Assembly: GCA_964454685.1 (NCBI GenBank)
Contig: CAYVTZ010000005.1
Span: 48,227-112,226 of the forward strand
Length of the DNA stretch: 64,000 nt
From: CAYVTZ01 sp964454685
GTDB lineage: Bacteria > Bacillota > Clostridia > Christensenellales > Christensenellaceae
Direction of reading: 5' to 3'
The notes beneath the pieces are model-generated. The model was not told the DNA's origin. It saw nothing but the letters and a program-made list of their open reading frames with translations, and ran no database searches. The position numbers and the translations under genes are program-made. Positions 44,149-51,953 of this stretch are shown here, one piece after another. Within the stretch, counting starts at the first letter, position 1, and each line of letters starts with the position of its first letter.

Positions 44149-46122
44149 TCATCGCTCCACATTTGCATCCACAATGCGTTTGCACCCGGAGTATGTCGCA
44201 AAGTAATATCCGCCGTAGATCACAAAGATAAATGCCGCGATCCCCAATGACTGCAAAAACACGTCCTGAAATCCGATCGCCATAATCGCGTCCGTCATCA
44301 CCCTCACACCCACCACCGCGTGCACGATGGCAAGCGCCAGTGGAATGAAGAAGTATAGCGCAATCTGTTTGAGCAGCGAGCGGTGGATCATCTGCCGATC
44401 CGCGCCGATCTTATTGAGCAGCTCATACCTCTTTTTGCTGTCCGAGGTGTCGGAAAGCTGTTGCAAAGCAAGCACCGCAGACGCCGCAATCAGAAACACA
44501 ATGCCCATATAGATGCCCACAAAGATGATGGCCGTGCTCAGTCCGTTCGTCGATTGCGTCACATCCAGCTTGGTCGCAAATTTAATGTTGCTTCCCTCCA
44601 AAGCCTCGCGCATCCCCTCAATTTTGCTCTGCATCACCCACGGGTCGGCCGCATAGTTCCCCGAAAACACCTTCAGCCACTTTTGGGTGTTCTCCACCAG
44701 TGCGTCCGGCGCCACAATCACCGGCCCGCCATAGGAAAAGTTACTCGTCCACACCCACTCCGGCAGTACCGCCGTCGAGGTCGGTATCAAGGTCTGCCCC
44801 GATAGCTGAATGGATTCTTGTATATCCCCTACGACTCCCGTTTCGTCAGCCGCAAACGCCAGCATATATTCGTTGGGAGCCAACACCAGCGGCGCTTCTC
44901 CTTTCATCTCGCGCAAACGGTTGTAATCAGAAATTCGAATCGCGTCCGCCTGTTGCTCGGAAACCTTTTGGGCAGCCTCCTCCGATAAATACGGAGAAAT
45001 CAGCGTTTCAAATTCCCCCAGCAAAACATCCGTTTTGTAGATTGCATATTCATGCGTCTGCGTGTAGTCCGCCTCATCCACACCGTTTGCGGCCAGCATT
45101 TCACCCAACGGCTTGTCCGCATCCGTGGTGGTGTAGCTCACATCAAAGGGCGTCATGCCCGCCACATTTCCAAACGCCACCTTATTGAAGGAGGATGCGC
45201 TGGATAAAATCACGATGGTTAAAAACAGCATGGTGCAAATAAATGTCATGGATACAAAATTGGTATTCACCTTGCTGCCCAGCTGCCGTGTCGTAAACAG
45301 ATTCAGCCCCTTAAAGTAACGCTTTTCGTTCGCCTGCGCCGCCCCCAGCATCAGCCGCGAAAGCGACATAAACAGCAGCAACGATCCCGCTACGTTAATA
45401 GCAAGCGCCGGAGCAAACAAAATCAGCAGCGAGCTAAGCCCCAGCCCCAGCACGAAGAAGTAAGAACCCGCAATCAAAATGCAGCCCACAATCATCAGCA
45501 CAATGCTCGTTCCCTTTTTACGCAGCTTGAGTTCCTCGTTTTTGCGGTCTGCGGAAAGCAGGTCCACCAGCTTGGTTCTGGCAACCGAGCGCGACCCCAG
45601 CAACATAACCACAATGAAAATCACGCCAAAGTATAGAATGGATTTCATCGTCGCCGCCTGCGAAAACACAAACTGATAGTTCACAATGGGTACGCCAAAC
45701 AGCTTTGCCACAATGACGGCCAGCCCCTGCGAAAGCAGAATTCCCAGCAGCAGTCCCGTCGCCAACGCCAAAATGCCAATCAGGAACGTCTCAAAAATCA
45801 GCATCCCCGCAATCTTACCTTTCGAGGTTCCCAGCAGCATATAGATGCCCAGTTCCTTCTTGCGCCGCTTAATCATGAAGTTGTTTGCATATAAAATCAA
45901 GAAGGCAAGCACGCAGGATACAAACGCGGAAACCACGTTGATCATCAAAGTCAATGTACGCATCGCCTGAGATGTGCTCTCTGAAATCTCCATCATCGAG
46001 CCTTGCGCCTCAATCGAGTTGAACACATAGAAGATGCAGACCCCCAGCATCAAAGTCAAAAAGTATACCGCGTAGTCCTTGATGCTTTTTTTTACGTTTT
46101 TGATTGCAAGCTTAGAGAACAT
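44149..46122 (-). CDS. BceB-type ABC transporter permease
   Basis: A 657-residue permease with ten predicted helices, two FtsX-like domains and the large extracellular domain (residues ~320-510) between helices 7 and 8 that is typical of Bce peptide-antibiotic transporters. ATG 46122 follows GGAGGTGA by 8 nt; the in-frame start 12 nt earlier has no site. It overlaps the ATPase gene by 11 nt. With BceA it should remove peptide antibiotics from their lipid targets and report flux to the kinase. Confidence 0.9.
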   Translation of the reverse strand: MFSKLAIKNVKKSIKDYAVYFLTLMLGVCIFYVFNSIEAQGSMMEISESTSQAMRTLTLMINVVSAFVSCVLAFLILYANNFMIKRRKKELGIYMLLGTSKGKIAGMLIFETFLIGILALATGLLLGILLSQGLAVIVAKLFGVPIVNYQFVFSQAATMKSILYFGVIFIVVMLLGSRSVARTKLVDLLSADRKNEELKLRKKGTSIVLMIVGCILIAGSYFFVLGLGLSSLLILFAPALAINVAGSLLLFMSLSRLMLGAAQANEKRYFKGLNLFTTRQLGSKVNTNFVSMTFICTMLFLTIVILSSASSFNKVAFGNVAGMTPFDVSYTTTDADKPLGEMLAANGVDEADYTQTHEYAIYKTDVLLGEFETLISPYLSEEAAQKVSEQQADAIRISDYNRLREMKGEAPLVLAPNEYMLAFAADETGVVGDIQESIQLSGQTLIPTSTAVLPEWVWTSNFSYGGPVIVAPDALVENTQKWLKVFSGNYAADPWVMQSKIEGMREALEGSNIKFATKLDVTQSTNGLSTAIIFVGIYMGIVFLIAASAVLALQQLSDTSDSKKRYELLNKIGADRQMIHRSLLKQIALYFFIPLALAIVHAVVGVRVMTDAIMAIGFQDVFLQSLGIAAFIFVIYGGYYFATYSGCKRIVDANVER

Positions 46123-46879
46123 TGTTGCTGTCACCTCCCAAAAGCGTCACAACTTCAATGATGCGCTCAAAAAATTCCTTGCGCGTATCGTTGCCGCGAT
46201 GCAGCTCGTTAAACAGCTTCCCATCCTTGATAAACAGGATGCGCCCGCAGTAGCTCGCCGTAAATGCATCATGCGTCACCATCAGTATGGTCGCGTCCAT
46301 CTCAATGTTCAGCGTCTCCAAAGAGTGCAGCAGCATCCGCGCAGATTTGGAATCCAGCGCACCCGTCGGCTCGTCCGCCAAAATCAGCGTAGGATTGGTG
46401 ATGATGGCGCGCGCACTCGCCACGCGCTGTTTCTCCCCGCCCGAAAGCTGATAGGGATATTGATATAGTACACTTGTGATGTTCAAAAGCTGTGCCACCT
46501 GTAAAACGCGCAGCTTAATCTCCCCTGCCTTCACTTGTTGAATGGCAAGCGCAAGCGCAATGTTCTCATACGCTGTTAAGGTGTCCAACAAGTTGAAATC
46601 CTGAAAGATGAACCCCAGCTTGTCCCGTCGAAATGCGGATAATGCCTGACGGTTCAGTGTCGTAATGTCCTGCCCGTCAATTTCGATATGTCCCGCCGTC
46701 ACCGTGTCAATGGTGGAGATGCAGTTCAAAAGCGTCGTCTTGCCGCTGCCTGACGCACCCATAATGCCCACATATTCTCCCTTTTTCACATCAAAGCTGA
46801 TGCCATCCAGCGCCTTGGTGATGTTCCCCTTATTGCCGTAATATTTTTCAATCGCCTTTACATTTAAAATTGGTTCCAT
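46112..46879 (-). CDS. BceA-type ABC transporter ATPase
   Basis: A 255-residue ABC ATPase: Walker A GASGSGKTT, Q-loop region GFIFQDFNLL, signature LSGGEKQRV, Walker B LILADEPTGALD, H-loop VTHD. It pairs with the downstream permease. It is separated from the kinase gene by 163 bp that contain a BceR-type box, so it has its own inducible promoter. Confidence 0.95.
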   Translation of the reverse strand: MEPILNVKAIEKYYGNKGNITKALDGISFDVKKGEYVGIMGASGSGKTTLLNCISTIDTVTAGHIEIDGQDITTLNRQALSAFRRDKLGFIFQDFNLLDTLTAYENIALALAIQQVKAGEIKLRVLQVAQLLNITSVLYQYPYQLSGGEKQRVASARAIITNPTLILADEPTGALDSKSARMLLHSLETLNIEMDATILMVTHDAFTASYCGRILFIKDGKLFNELHRGNDTRKEFFERIIEVVTLLGGDSNNVL

Positions 46880-46913
46880 GTTATAACCTCGCTTTTTGTT
46901 TCGGTTTACTTCT

Positions 46914-46988
46914 ATCCTAAACCAATCTTAACAAAGGCGCCGTTTCCTTGCCATTTCCGTGGCTTACACTTCCCTTACAAAGTTGTAA
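46914..46988 (-). promoter_or_regulatory. BceR-type box and promoter region of the transporter
   Basis: TTACA-N4-TGTAA (46975-46988) matches the inverted repeat bound by BceR-family regulators. TAGGAT (46919-46914) is a plausible -10 with no good -35, as expected for an activator-dependent promoter. Confidence 0.65.
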
Positions 46989-47042
46989 GCTTGCGTTTTT
47001 CTTCACCACACAAATCATGCTGCACCCAGCAGCGATTTTGCC

Positions 47043-48035
47043 TCATTTAAAATACATCTCACTCTTGGGAAAGGTAATGCTCACCGTCGTTCCTTCTTCC
47101 GATCGCACCGCAATGGATAACCCCAGTTTGTCGCATAACGTCTTGCATAAGTATAATCCCATCCCCGTCGATTTCTGAAATTTACGACCGTTTTCGCCCG
47201 TAAACCCCTTCTCAAATACGCGTCCGATGTCCTGTGGCAAAATCCCGATACCGTTGTCTTGCACATGCAGCGTCACGCTCTGCGCTCCCTCCTGCGCCTC
47301 CATCAGAATCTGCGTCGCTTGATATTTGATCGAATTGAGCAAAATCTGATCTAGGATAAACCCCAGCCACTTTGCATCCGTATATACAATCATGTCCAGT
47401 TCACCCTTTTTCACGCGAATGCGCAGCTCAATCAGCTCTCGTGCCCGCTTCTTGAGCGCATCGTTGATGAGCTCCTCCAGCCGGCATTCTTTGACCACAT
47501 AATCCTTTTCCACTGCCGTACTGCGCGCATAGTAGAGCACCGTGTCCACCAGCGTTTCAATGCGCTTCAACTCTGCTTCCACGCTGCGCATTTGCGGCGT
47601 GTCGTGGTTGGATGCCGCCAAATATGCTCCCGCAATAGGCGTTTTAATCTCGTGCACCCATAGCTCGATATATTCCCGGTATGCCTTCATGTCACCGCGA
47701 AAACGCGCCACTTGATCGTTCATCGCCTTGTTTGCGCCGCGTAAAATCTCAGAGAAAATACGGCTGTCGGAAAATCCGCCCTCCTCCGTCATCTCACTGA
47801 TGAGGTATTTCACATCCAACCCCTCATAAAGCTTGACCAAGTTGTTGTAATAAGCGCTTTTTTTGATATAAAGATACGCAAACGCCACAATGTTTGCCGC
47901 ACAAAACACCGTCATCACCAGCGTCAGCGCCGCTCCCAGCCCCAGCCACCATAAAAAGACAAATAAAAAACAGCCGACCCCGATTTGCGCCGCCACCAAC
48001 GCCAGATTATCTCTTAAAAAATGCCTGAGCTTCAT
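47043..48035 (-). CDS. BceS-type intramembrane-sensing histidine kinase
   Basis: A 330-residue kinase with two closely spaced helices (~12-60) and almost no extracellular loop, the hallmark of BceS-like kinases. The phosphorylated His is in WVHEIKTPIAG; N-box LLNSIKYQ, G1 DNGIGILPQD and G2 GMGLYLCK are intact. It overlaps the response regulator by four bases (ATGA). It likely depends on BceAB for stimulus sensing. Confidence 0.93.
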   Translation of the reverse strand: MKLRHFLRDNLALVAAQIGVGCFLFVFLWWLGLGAALTLVMTVFCAANIVAFAYLYIKKSAYYNNLVKLYEGLDVKYLISEMTEEGGFSDSRIFSEILRGANKAMNDQVARFRGDMKAYREYIELWVHEIKTPIAGAYLAASNHDTPQMRSVEAELKRIETLVDTVLYYARSTAVEKDYVVKECRLEELINDALKKRARELIELRIRVKKGELDMIVYTDAKWLGFILDQILLNSIKYQATQILMEAQEGAQSVTLHVQDNGIGILPQDIGRVFEKGFTGENGRKFQKSTGMGLYLCKTLCDKLGLSIAVRSEEGTTVSITFPKSEMYFK

Positions 48036-48697
48036 ACCAGATACCCCTGCCCCCGCCGCGTCACAATGTAATCCGTCAGCCCGATCTCCGCCAGTTTGCC
48101 GCGTAACCGCGTCACATTCACCGTCAGCGTGTTATCGTCAATGAATTCGTCCGTCTGCCACAAATCCGCAATTAGGTCGTCCCGCGAGACAATCTTGTCC
48201 GCACTGCGCATTAGCTTAGTCAGGATGCGTAATTCATTCTTAGTCAGTTCTATATTGTTGCCGTCGTACATCGCCATACCCTGATCCAAATCCAACGTCA
48301 GCCCCGCGTGCTGCAATACAGATGGCGTATCCTGCTTGTACGCGCGCTTGAGCAATGCCTCAATGCGCGCCAGCAAAATCTGCGTGTTATAAGGTTTTGT
48401 GACAAAATCATCCGCCCCCAAGTACATACTCATCAGTTCATCCGCGTCGCTGTCACGGCTGGTTACAATGATGATGGGCACATCCGTCTGCTTGCGCAAC
48501 TCCCGGCACACATGAAATCCGTCAAAATATGGCAAATTCACATCCAGCAAAATCAACTGCGCCTCTGCGCTCACCGCTTGCTCCACCACCCGCTCAAAGT
48601 CCTTACATTCGCCGCAGCAATACCCCGCATGCTCCAGCAGCGTCCGCAGTTCCTTGCGTATCCCCGCATCATCCTCAATCAAAAAAATTCGAATCAT
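48032..48697 (-). CDS. BceR-type response regulator
   Basis: A 221-residue OmpR-family regulator. The receiver has IEDDAG, the phosphorylated Asp in LILLDVNLPYFDG, the Thr/Ser in VTSRD and the Lys in TKPYN. A winged-helix DNA-binding domain follows. ATG 48697 follows GGGGAGCG; the longer frame to 48742 is unsupported. It should activate the transporter through the box at 46975-46988. Confidence 0.93.
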   Translation of the reverse strand: MIRIFLIEDDAGIRKELRTLLEHAGYCCGECKDFERVVEQAVSAEAQLILLDVNLPYFDGFHVCRELRKQTDVPIIIVTSRDSDADELMSMYLGADDFVTKPYNTQILLARIEALLKRAYKQDTPSVLQHAGLTLDLDQGMAMYDGNNIELTKNELRILTKLMRSADKIVSRDDLIADLWQTDEFIDDNTLTVNVTRLRGKLAEIGLTDYIVTRRGQGYLV

Positions 48698-48761
48698 ACT
48701 TCGCTCCCCGTCATTCTTAGCCTGCACCATGCACCCACCCAAAAAGCAATGTGCCTAATTT

Positions 48762-48770
48762 ATTATACCA
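48762..48770 (-). promoter_or_regulatory. Extended -10 promoter of the two-component genes
   Basis: Minus strand TGG followed by TATAAT (48770-48762), an extended -10 (TGnTATAAT), with no good -35 at 17 bp. Confidence 0.55.
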
Positions 48771-48885
48771 TATTCTGCGCGCAAATAAATTCTCAACCAT
48801 CTTATTCCCTCGCAGGTGAGCGCAGGACATCGACGCCTGCATTATTTCACTCCTTAATTGCGGCTCCCACACCTATAAAAAACAA

Positions 48886-48907
48886 TAAAAGCCCTACCAC
48901 TAAGGCT
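48886..48907 (-). terminator. Terminator at the end of the small Cys protein gene
   Basis: On the minus strand AAGCC and GGCTT, around the stop codon, form a short hairpin followed by a T-rich stretch; its loop and stem resemble the hairpins at 49428 and 51824. Confidence 0.5.
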
Positions 48908-49085
48908 TCTCTTCGCCTGTTGGTTGAGCTCGTTCTGCTTGCATACGCTTCACTTCTTCCAAAATCTCTTCATCTAATGTAAGCAAAATACAATCATCAC
49001 ACATCCCAAACGCGTTCACCTCAATCGTTTCTAAGCTGCATTCCTTTGCATGATTGTAAATGCAATAGTCCAATTCACATCTCAT
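48900..49085 (-). CDS. Small cysteine-rich conserved protein
   Basis: A 61-residue protein with four to five cysteines in the N-terminal 32 residues (CELDYCIYNHAKEC then MCDDCI) and a charged helical tail. It resembles short Clostridial proteins of unknown function and probably binds zinc or iron. Divergently transcribed from a ribbon-helix-helix gene across an AT-rich region with inverted repeats. AGGTGCG lies upstream of the ATG. Confidence 0.7.
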   Translation of the reverse strand: MRCELDYCIYNHAKECSLETIEVNAFGMCDDCILLTLDEEILEEVKRMQAERAQPTGEEKP

Positions 49086-49119
49086 AAACGCACCTCCCGC
49101 TTGTTTACCATACCTTAAG

Positions 49120-49157
49120 ATACTTTACGTCAATTATATTACACCATCTTAAAGTAT
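49120..49157. promoter_or_regulatory. Inverted repeat between divergent small genes
   Basis: ATACTTTA (49120-49127) and TAAAGTAT (49150-49157) are exact inverted copies; CTTAAGAT and ATCTTAAA overlap them. A TATACA stretch provides a weak -10 for the rightward gene. A possible operator. Confidence 0.4.
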
Positions 49158-49198
49158 ACAATATTTACAGGTTAATCATTTTTCCGCGGAGGTCACAC

Positions 49199-49384
49199 AT
49201 GGGATATAACGAGCTGAAATATCGTCAGAGATTCACCACATCAATCGACAAAAACATACTAAACGCTTTTTTTGAATTGGCTAAAGTAAAAAACCAGCCA
49301 AAAAGCTGGCTGATTGACGAAGCCTTGCATGATTTGCTTGTCAAAAACGGTGTCCACGTCCAAAAAGCGGGCGACAAGAAATAA
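49199..49384 (+). CDS. Ribbon-helix-helix DNA-binding protein
   Basis: A 61-residue protein with the RHH pattern RQRFTTSIDKNILNAFFELAK (beta strand then helix) and WLIDEALHDLLVK (second helix), as in CopG/Arc-like regulators. A GGAGG site precedes the ATG. No toxin gene is adjacent, so an antitoxin role is not supported. It may regulate itself and the divergent Cys-rich gene via the inverted repeat between them. Confidence 0.75.
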   Translation: MGYNELKYRQRFTTSIDKNILNAFFELAKVKNQPKSWLIDEALHDLLVKNGVHVQKAGDKK

Positions 49385-49427
49385 TACGACTGCGCCTTTG
49401 CGCACCACACTTTTCCCCCACAAAAAA

Positions 49428-49453
49428 GCGAAGCCCCATTTCTGAGGCTTCGC
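49428..49453 (-). terminator. Terminator after the LRR surface protein gene
   Basis: GCGAAGCC (49428-49435) pairs with GGCTTCGC (49446-49453); the minus strand continues with TTTTTTG. Confidence 0.85.
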
Positions 49454-49520
49454 GTGAGTGTCACAAGTTCAATTCCCGGGCAAACCGTTTCACACTGCCT
49501 TTTGTGTCATAATGCCCTTG

Positions 49521-51500
49521 TCAACGGCTGCTTGTACGTCGTTTCCATGCAATCAACGCAGCTGCAGCACCGCCAGCCGCAATCACCACAATCAGCATCG
49601 GCAGCAAATTGCTTTCGTCGCCTGTCTTAGGTGCGGTCTTACCCTGCGTAAATGTCACATGGATGGTGTGATTGCCCTGCACATTGCGGAATGTATATAC
49701 ATTGTTCGCATCCGCACTAGCCGCCTTACCGTCCACCGTCAGCTTCGCCACACGATATCCCGCACTGGGCGTGATATAAAAGCTGAAGTCGCTGCCCGCC
49801 GCAACCGATACATTCCCGCTTGCAGAGATGCTTCCGCCCGTACCGGCAGTCGCATTAATGGTGTACATTGCTCCCGGTGCAGACGTCGGATTCGGCCCCG
49901 GCGAAGGTGTCGGATTCGGCCCCGGCGAAGGTGTCGGATTTGGTCCCGGCGTAGGCGTAGGATTCGGTCCCGGTGTGGGTGTCGGGCCGCCGCTCCATTG
50001 CGCGTACAGTATCAAGTTGTCGGTAACATACTGCAACGATACGTTTGCCGCATACTTGGTACCGGTACCATCCTCTTTGGTGTTCCAACTATTAAACGTC
50101 TTACCCTTAGGCGCAACAAACGCATTGTTCGCCGTCCGTGCAGAAGCAGTTTCGTCAATATAATATCTCAAATAAGGCATATCACCGCTGCCGCCGTTTG
50201 CGTCATAGCTGATGGTAACCACCTTCACAATCTGATCGCGGATGCTGCTCCAGTTGGCATCTTGCAAATAAGCTTCATAAGAATCCAATAACACCCTGAT
50301 TTTCCCGGGAACATTAACAAACGAGTTTGTCGCCACAGCTGGCGGCTTTTTGGCGCTTAATAATATGAACGAAGTGTTCCCCGTACAGCCATAGAACGCA
50401 TTTTCCCCGATCTTCTGAAGCGAACCGGGCAAAGACAAATCGTTTAACGCAACACATCCTTCAAAAGCGCTTGCGCCAATTTCAGTTAGACCTTCCATCA
50501 GAAACACTTTCGGTATCTTTGCGCACCCCTTAAAAGCGTTATCAGGTACCACCGAAAGGACAGGCGATAAGGCAACCCTCGAAAACATTTCAGAACAGTT
50601 CTCGAATGCCGAAGCCCCCAAACTTTTCAAGTTGGGAGGCCAGTTACTAACCGCACCTAATTTCGTGCAATCTTTAAATGCCTTTGCTCCAATGCTTTCA
50701 AGTGTTTCCACAAAAGCGACTGTCATCAAGTTATTGCATCCCTCAAACACAGAATCCGGAATGTTCTTCACACCGCTTTTGAAAGCAATGGCTGTAATGT
50801 CGCTCTTCTGAATGGTATTCTGCCACAGTGTCACGCCCTTATCCGTGTAGATGTCTAATTTCTTGCCTGCCCTGTCCCAAACAAAGTGTTTCGCAATATC
50901 CCAATATGCCTGCGAATCGTCTCCCGACTCAATGGCAGCTCCCCCCGTAAAGGCAGCACCCGGAATCTTTACCGCAACCTTCGCATTCAGACTTGCCTGC
51001 TCCACGGTTCCACTAAGCAGCAGAAAGCCTTCTGCTGTGCCGGCAGTTGCCTCCAGAGTCATGGTAACTGCAACCGGCGCATTCGACTCGCCGGTAGCCA
51101 AAACCGTGCCGTTCGCCGCAGCCGAAAATGTATCCCCCTCTATTTTGACGGGTATTTTCTGGTTGCTGTCAATCGGGTCTTTCCAGTTACCGGAAATAAC
51201 GATATCCCCAAGAATCAGTTTCGCGTTTGCCGCCAGGTTTTTGTCACCGGTTGCATCCGGCTCCGGTGTCGCTTCCGCCACTGGTGCCTCCTGCTCTTCC
51301 GGTGTTGACATCACTTGCGCTTCCGGTGCCGGTGTTTGCGCTGCGAGCACTTCGTCAATCTGTGTGGATGCCTCTGCATCCGATTGCGCCACAGCCGCAC
51401 CCTCATCAACACCAGTCGCCAACACGGTAGCAGGCAGCAAAGTGCACACAAGAAGAACCGCGATTAAAGCGCTAAACACCCTTGCAATATTCTTTTTCAT
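49521..51500 (-). CDS. LRR (BspA-like) surface protein with sortase-like anchor
   Basis: A 659-residue exported protein. A signal peptide ends near VLATG. BspA-type leucine-rich repeats (SIGAKAFKDCTKLGAVSNWP and similar) occupy ~235-390, then an InlB B-repeat-like domain (ISYDANGG...LILYAQW). A Thr-Pro-Gly-Pro-Asn-Pro repeat linker is encoded by 24-nt tandem repeats near 49880-49985, and a second Gly-Ser-rich beta domain follows. The C-terminus has APKTGDE, a hydrophobic helix and basic tail, a sortase-type sorting signal with Ala in place of Leu. Likely wall-anchored and adhesive. Confidence 0.85.
   Translation of the reverse strand: MKKNIARVFSALIAVLLVCTLLPATVLATGVDEGAAVAQSDAEASTQIDEVLAAQTPAPEAQVMSTPEEQEAPVAEATPEPDATGDKNLAANAKLILGDIVISGNWKDPIDSNQKIPVKIEGDTFSAAANGTVLATGESNAPVAVTMTLEATAGTAEGFLLLSGTVEQASLNAKVAVKIPGAAFTGGAAIESGDDSQAYWDIAKHFVWDRAGKKLDIYTDKGVTLWQNTIQKSDITAIAFKSGVKNIPDSVFEGCNNLMTVAFVETLESIGAKAFKDCTKLGAVSNWPPNLKSLGASAFENCSEMFSRVALSPVLSVVPDNAFKGCAKIPKVFLMEGLTEIGASAFEGCVALNDLSLPGSLQKIGENAFYGCTGNTSFILLSAKKPPAVATNSFVNVPGKIRVLLDSYEAYLQDANWSSIRDQIVKVVTISYDANGGSGDMPYLRYYIDETASARTANNAFVAPKGKTFNSWNTKEDGTGTKYAANVSLQYVTDNLILYAQWSGGPTPTPGPNPTPTPGPNPTPSPGPNPTPSPGPNPTSAPGAMYTINATAGTGGSISASGNVSVAAGSDFSFYITPSAGYRVAKLTVDGKAASADANNVYTFRNVQGNHTIHVTFTQGKTAPKTGDESNLLPMLIVVIAAGGAAAALIAWKRRTSSR
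49875..49985. repeat. 24-nt coding tandem repeat (Pro-rich linker)
   Basis: Near-identical 24-nt units encode four copies of a P-T-P-(G/S)-P-G-P-N type spacer in the surface protein. Such repeats often vary in number between strains. Confidence 0.7.
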
Positions 51501-51563
51501 ACTTCCTTTTCCTCACTCCACAATATATTCCTAATGTCTCCACAAAGACGTTAATTCATATTT

Positions 51564-51593
51564 ATTATACAAACAAAGCCGTAGGATTGTCAA
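51564..51593 (-). promoter_or_regulatory. Consensus promoter of the surface protein gene
   Basis: TTGACA (51593-51588), 18-bp spacer, TATAAT (51569-51564), about 57 nt before the start codon. Confidence 0.85.
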
Positions 51594-51595
51594 AC

Positions 51596-51620
51596 ATATA
51601 TGACCATTTTGGTCATATAT
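51596..51620. promoter_or_regulatory. 25-bp palindrome upstream of the surface protein promoter
   Basis: ATATATGACCA (51596-51606), TTT, TGGTCATATAT (51610-51620): perfect 11-bp arms, placed two bases upstream of the -35 element. A likely binding site for an unidentified dimeric regulator. Confidence 0.65.
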
Positions 51621-51823
51621 TTTATAAATCGCAGGAATCATTCGTATTCCTTACATTATTATAATTTTGATTCAAAATTGATGTCACACAAAATTGCTCC
51701 GCTCGCATTTCATGTCATTTATGCTCGTTGTAAAATGTGTTTGTATTCCCCGGCGTTTCTGCGTGTAAGATCGCATGGTGAATGATGGTTTCTTCTATTC
51801 CGCAAAAATGCGTACACAAAAAA

Positions 51824-51849
51824 ACGAAGCCCCATTTCTAAGGCTTCGC
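51824..51849 (-). terminator. Terminator of the dehydrogenase operon
   Basis: CGAAGCC (51825-51831) pairs with GGCTTCG (51842-51848); the minus strand continues with a T run. Almost identical to the hairpin at 49428. Confidence 0.8.
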
Positions 51850-51953
51850 TTCCTTTGTTTCACTCGTGCATCCAAGTCTTGGCCGTTCCGCAGACTGTTC
51901 GCACCGCAAATTCATTCACGAAAATCACGGTCGTGCGCTTCCATAAAATCTGC

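Larger units (their letters stand above)
51501..51953. other. Intergenic region: promoter, large palindrome, terminator
   Basis: Holds the surface-protein promoter at its left end, a 25-bp palindrome beyond it and the lpdA terminator at 51824-51849. Nothing else between 51621 and 51823 could be supported. Confidence 0.7.

Noticed and set aside
49199..49384. Antitoxin of a toxin-antitoxin pair
   Set aside because: No toxin gene overlaps or follows the RHH gene; the divergent neighbour is not toxin-like.
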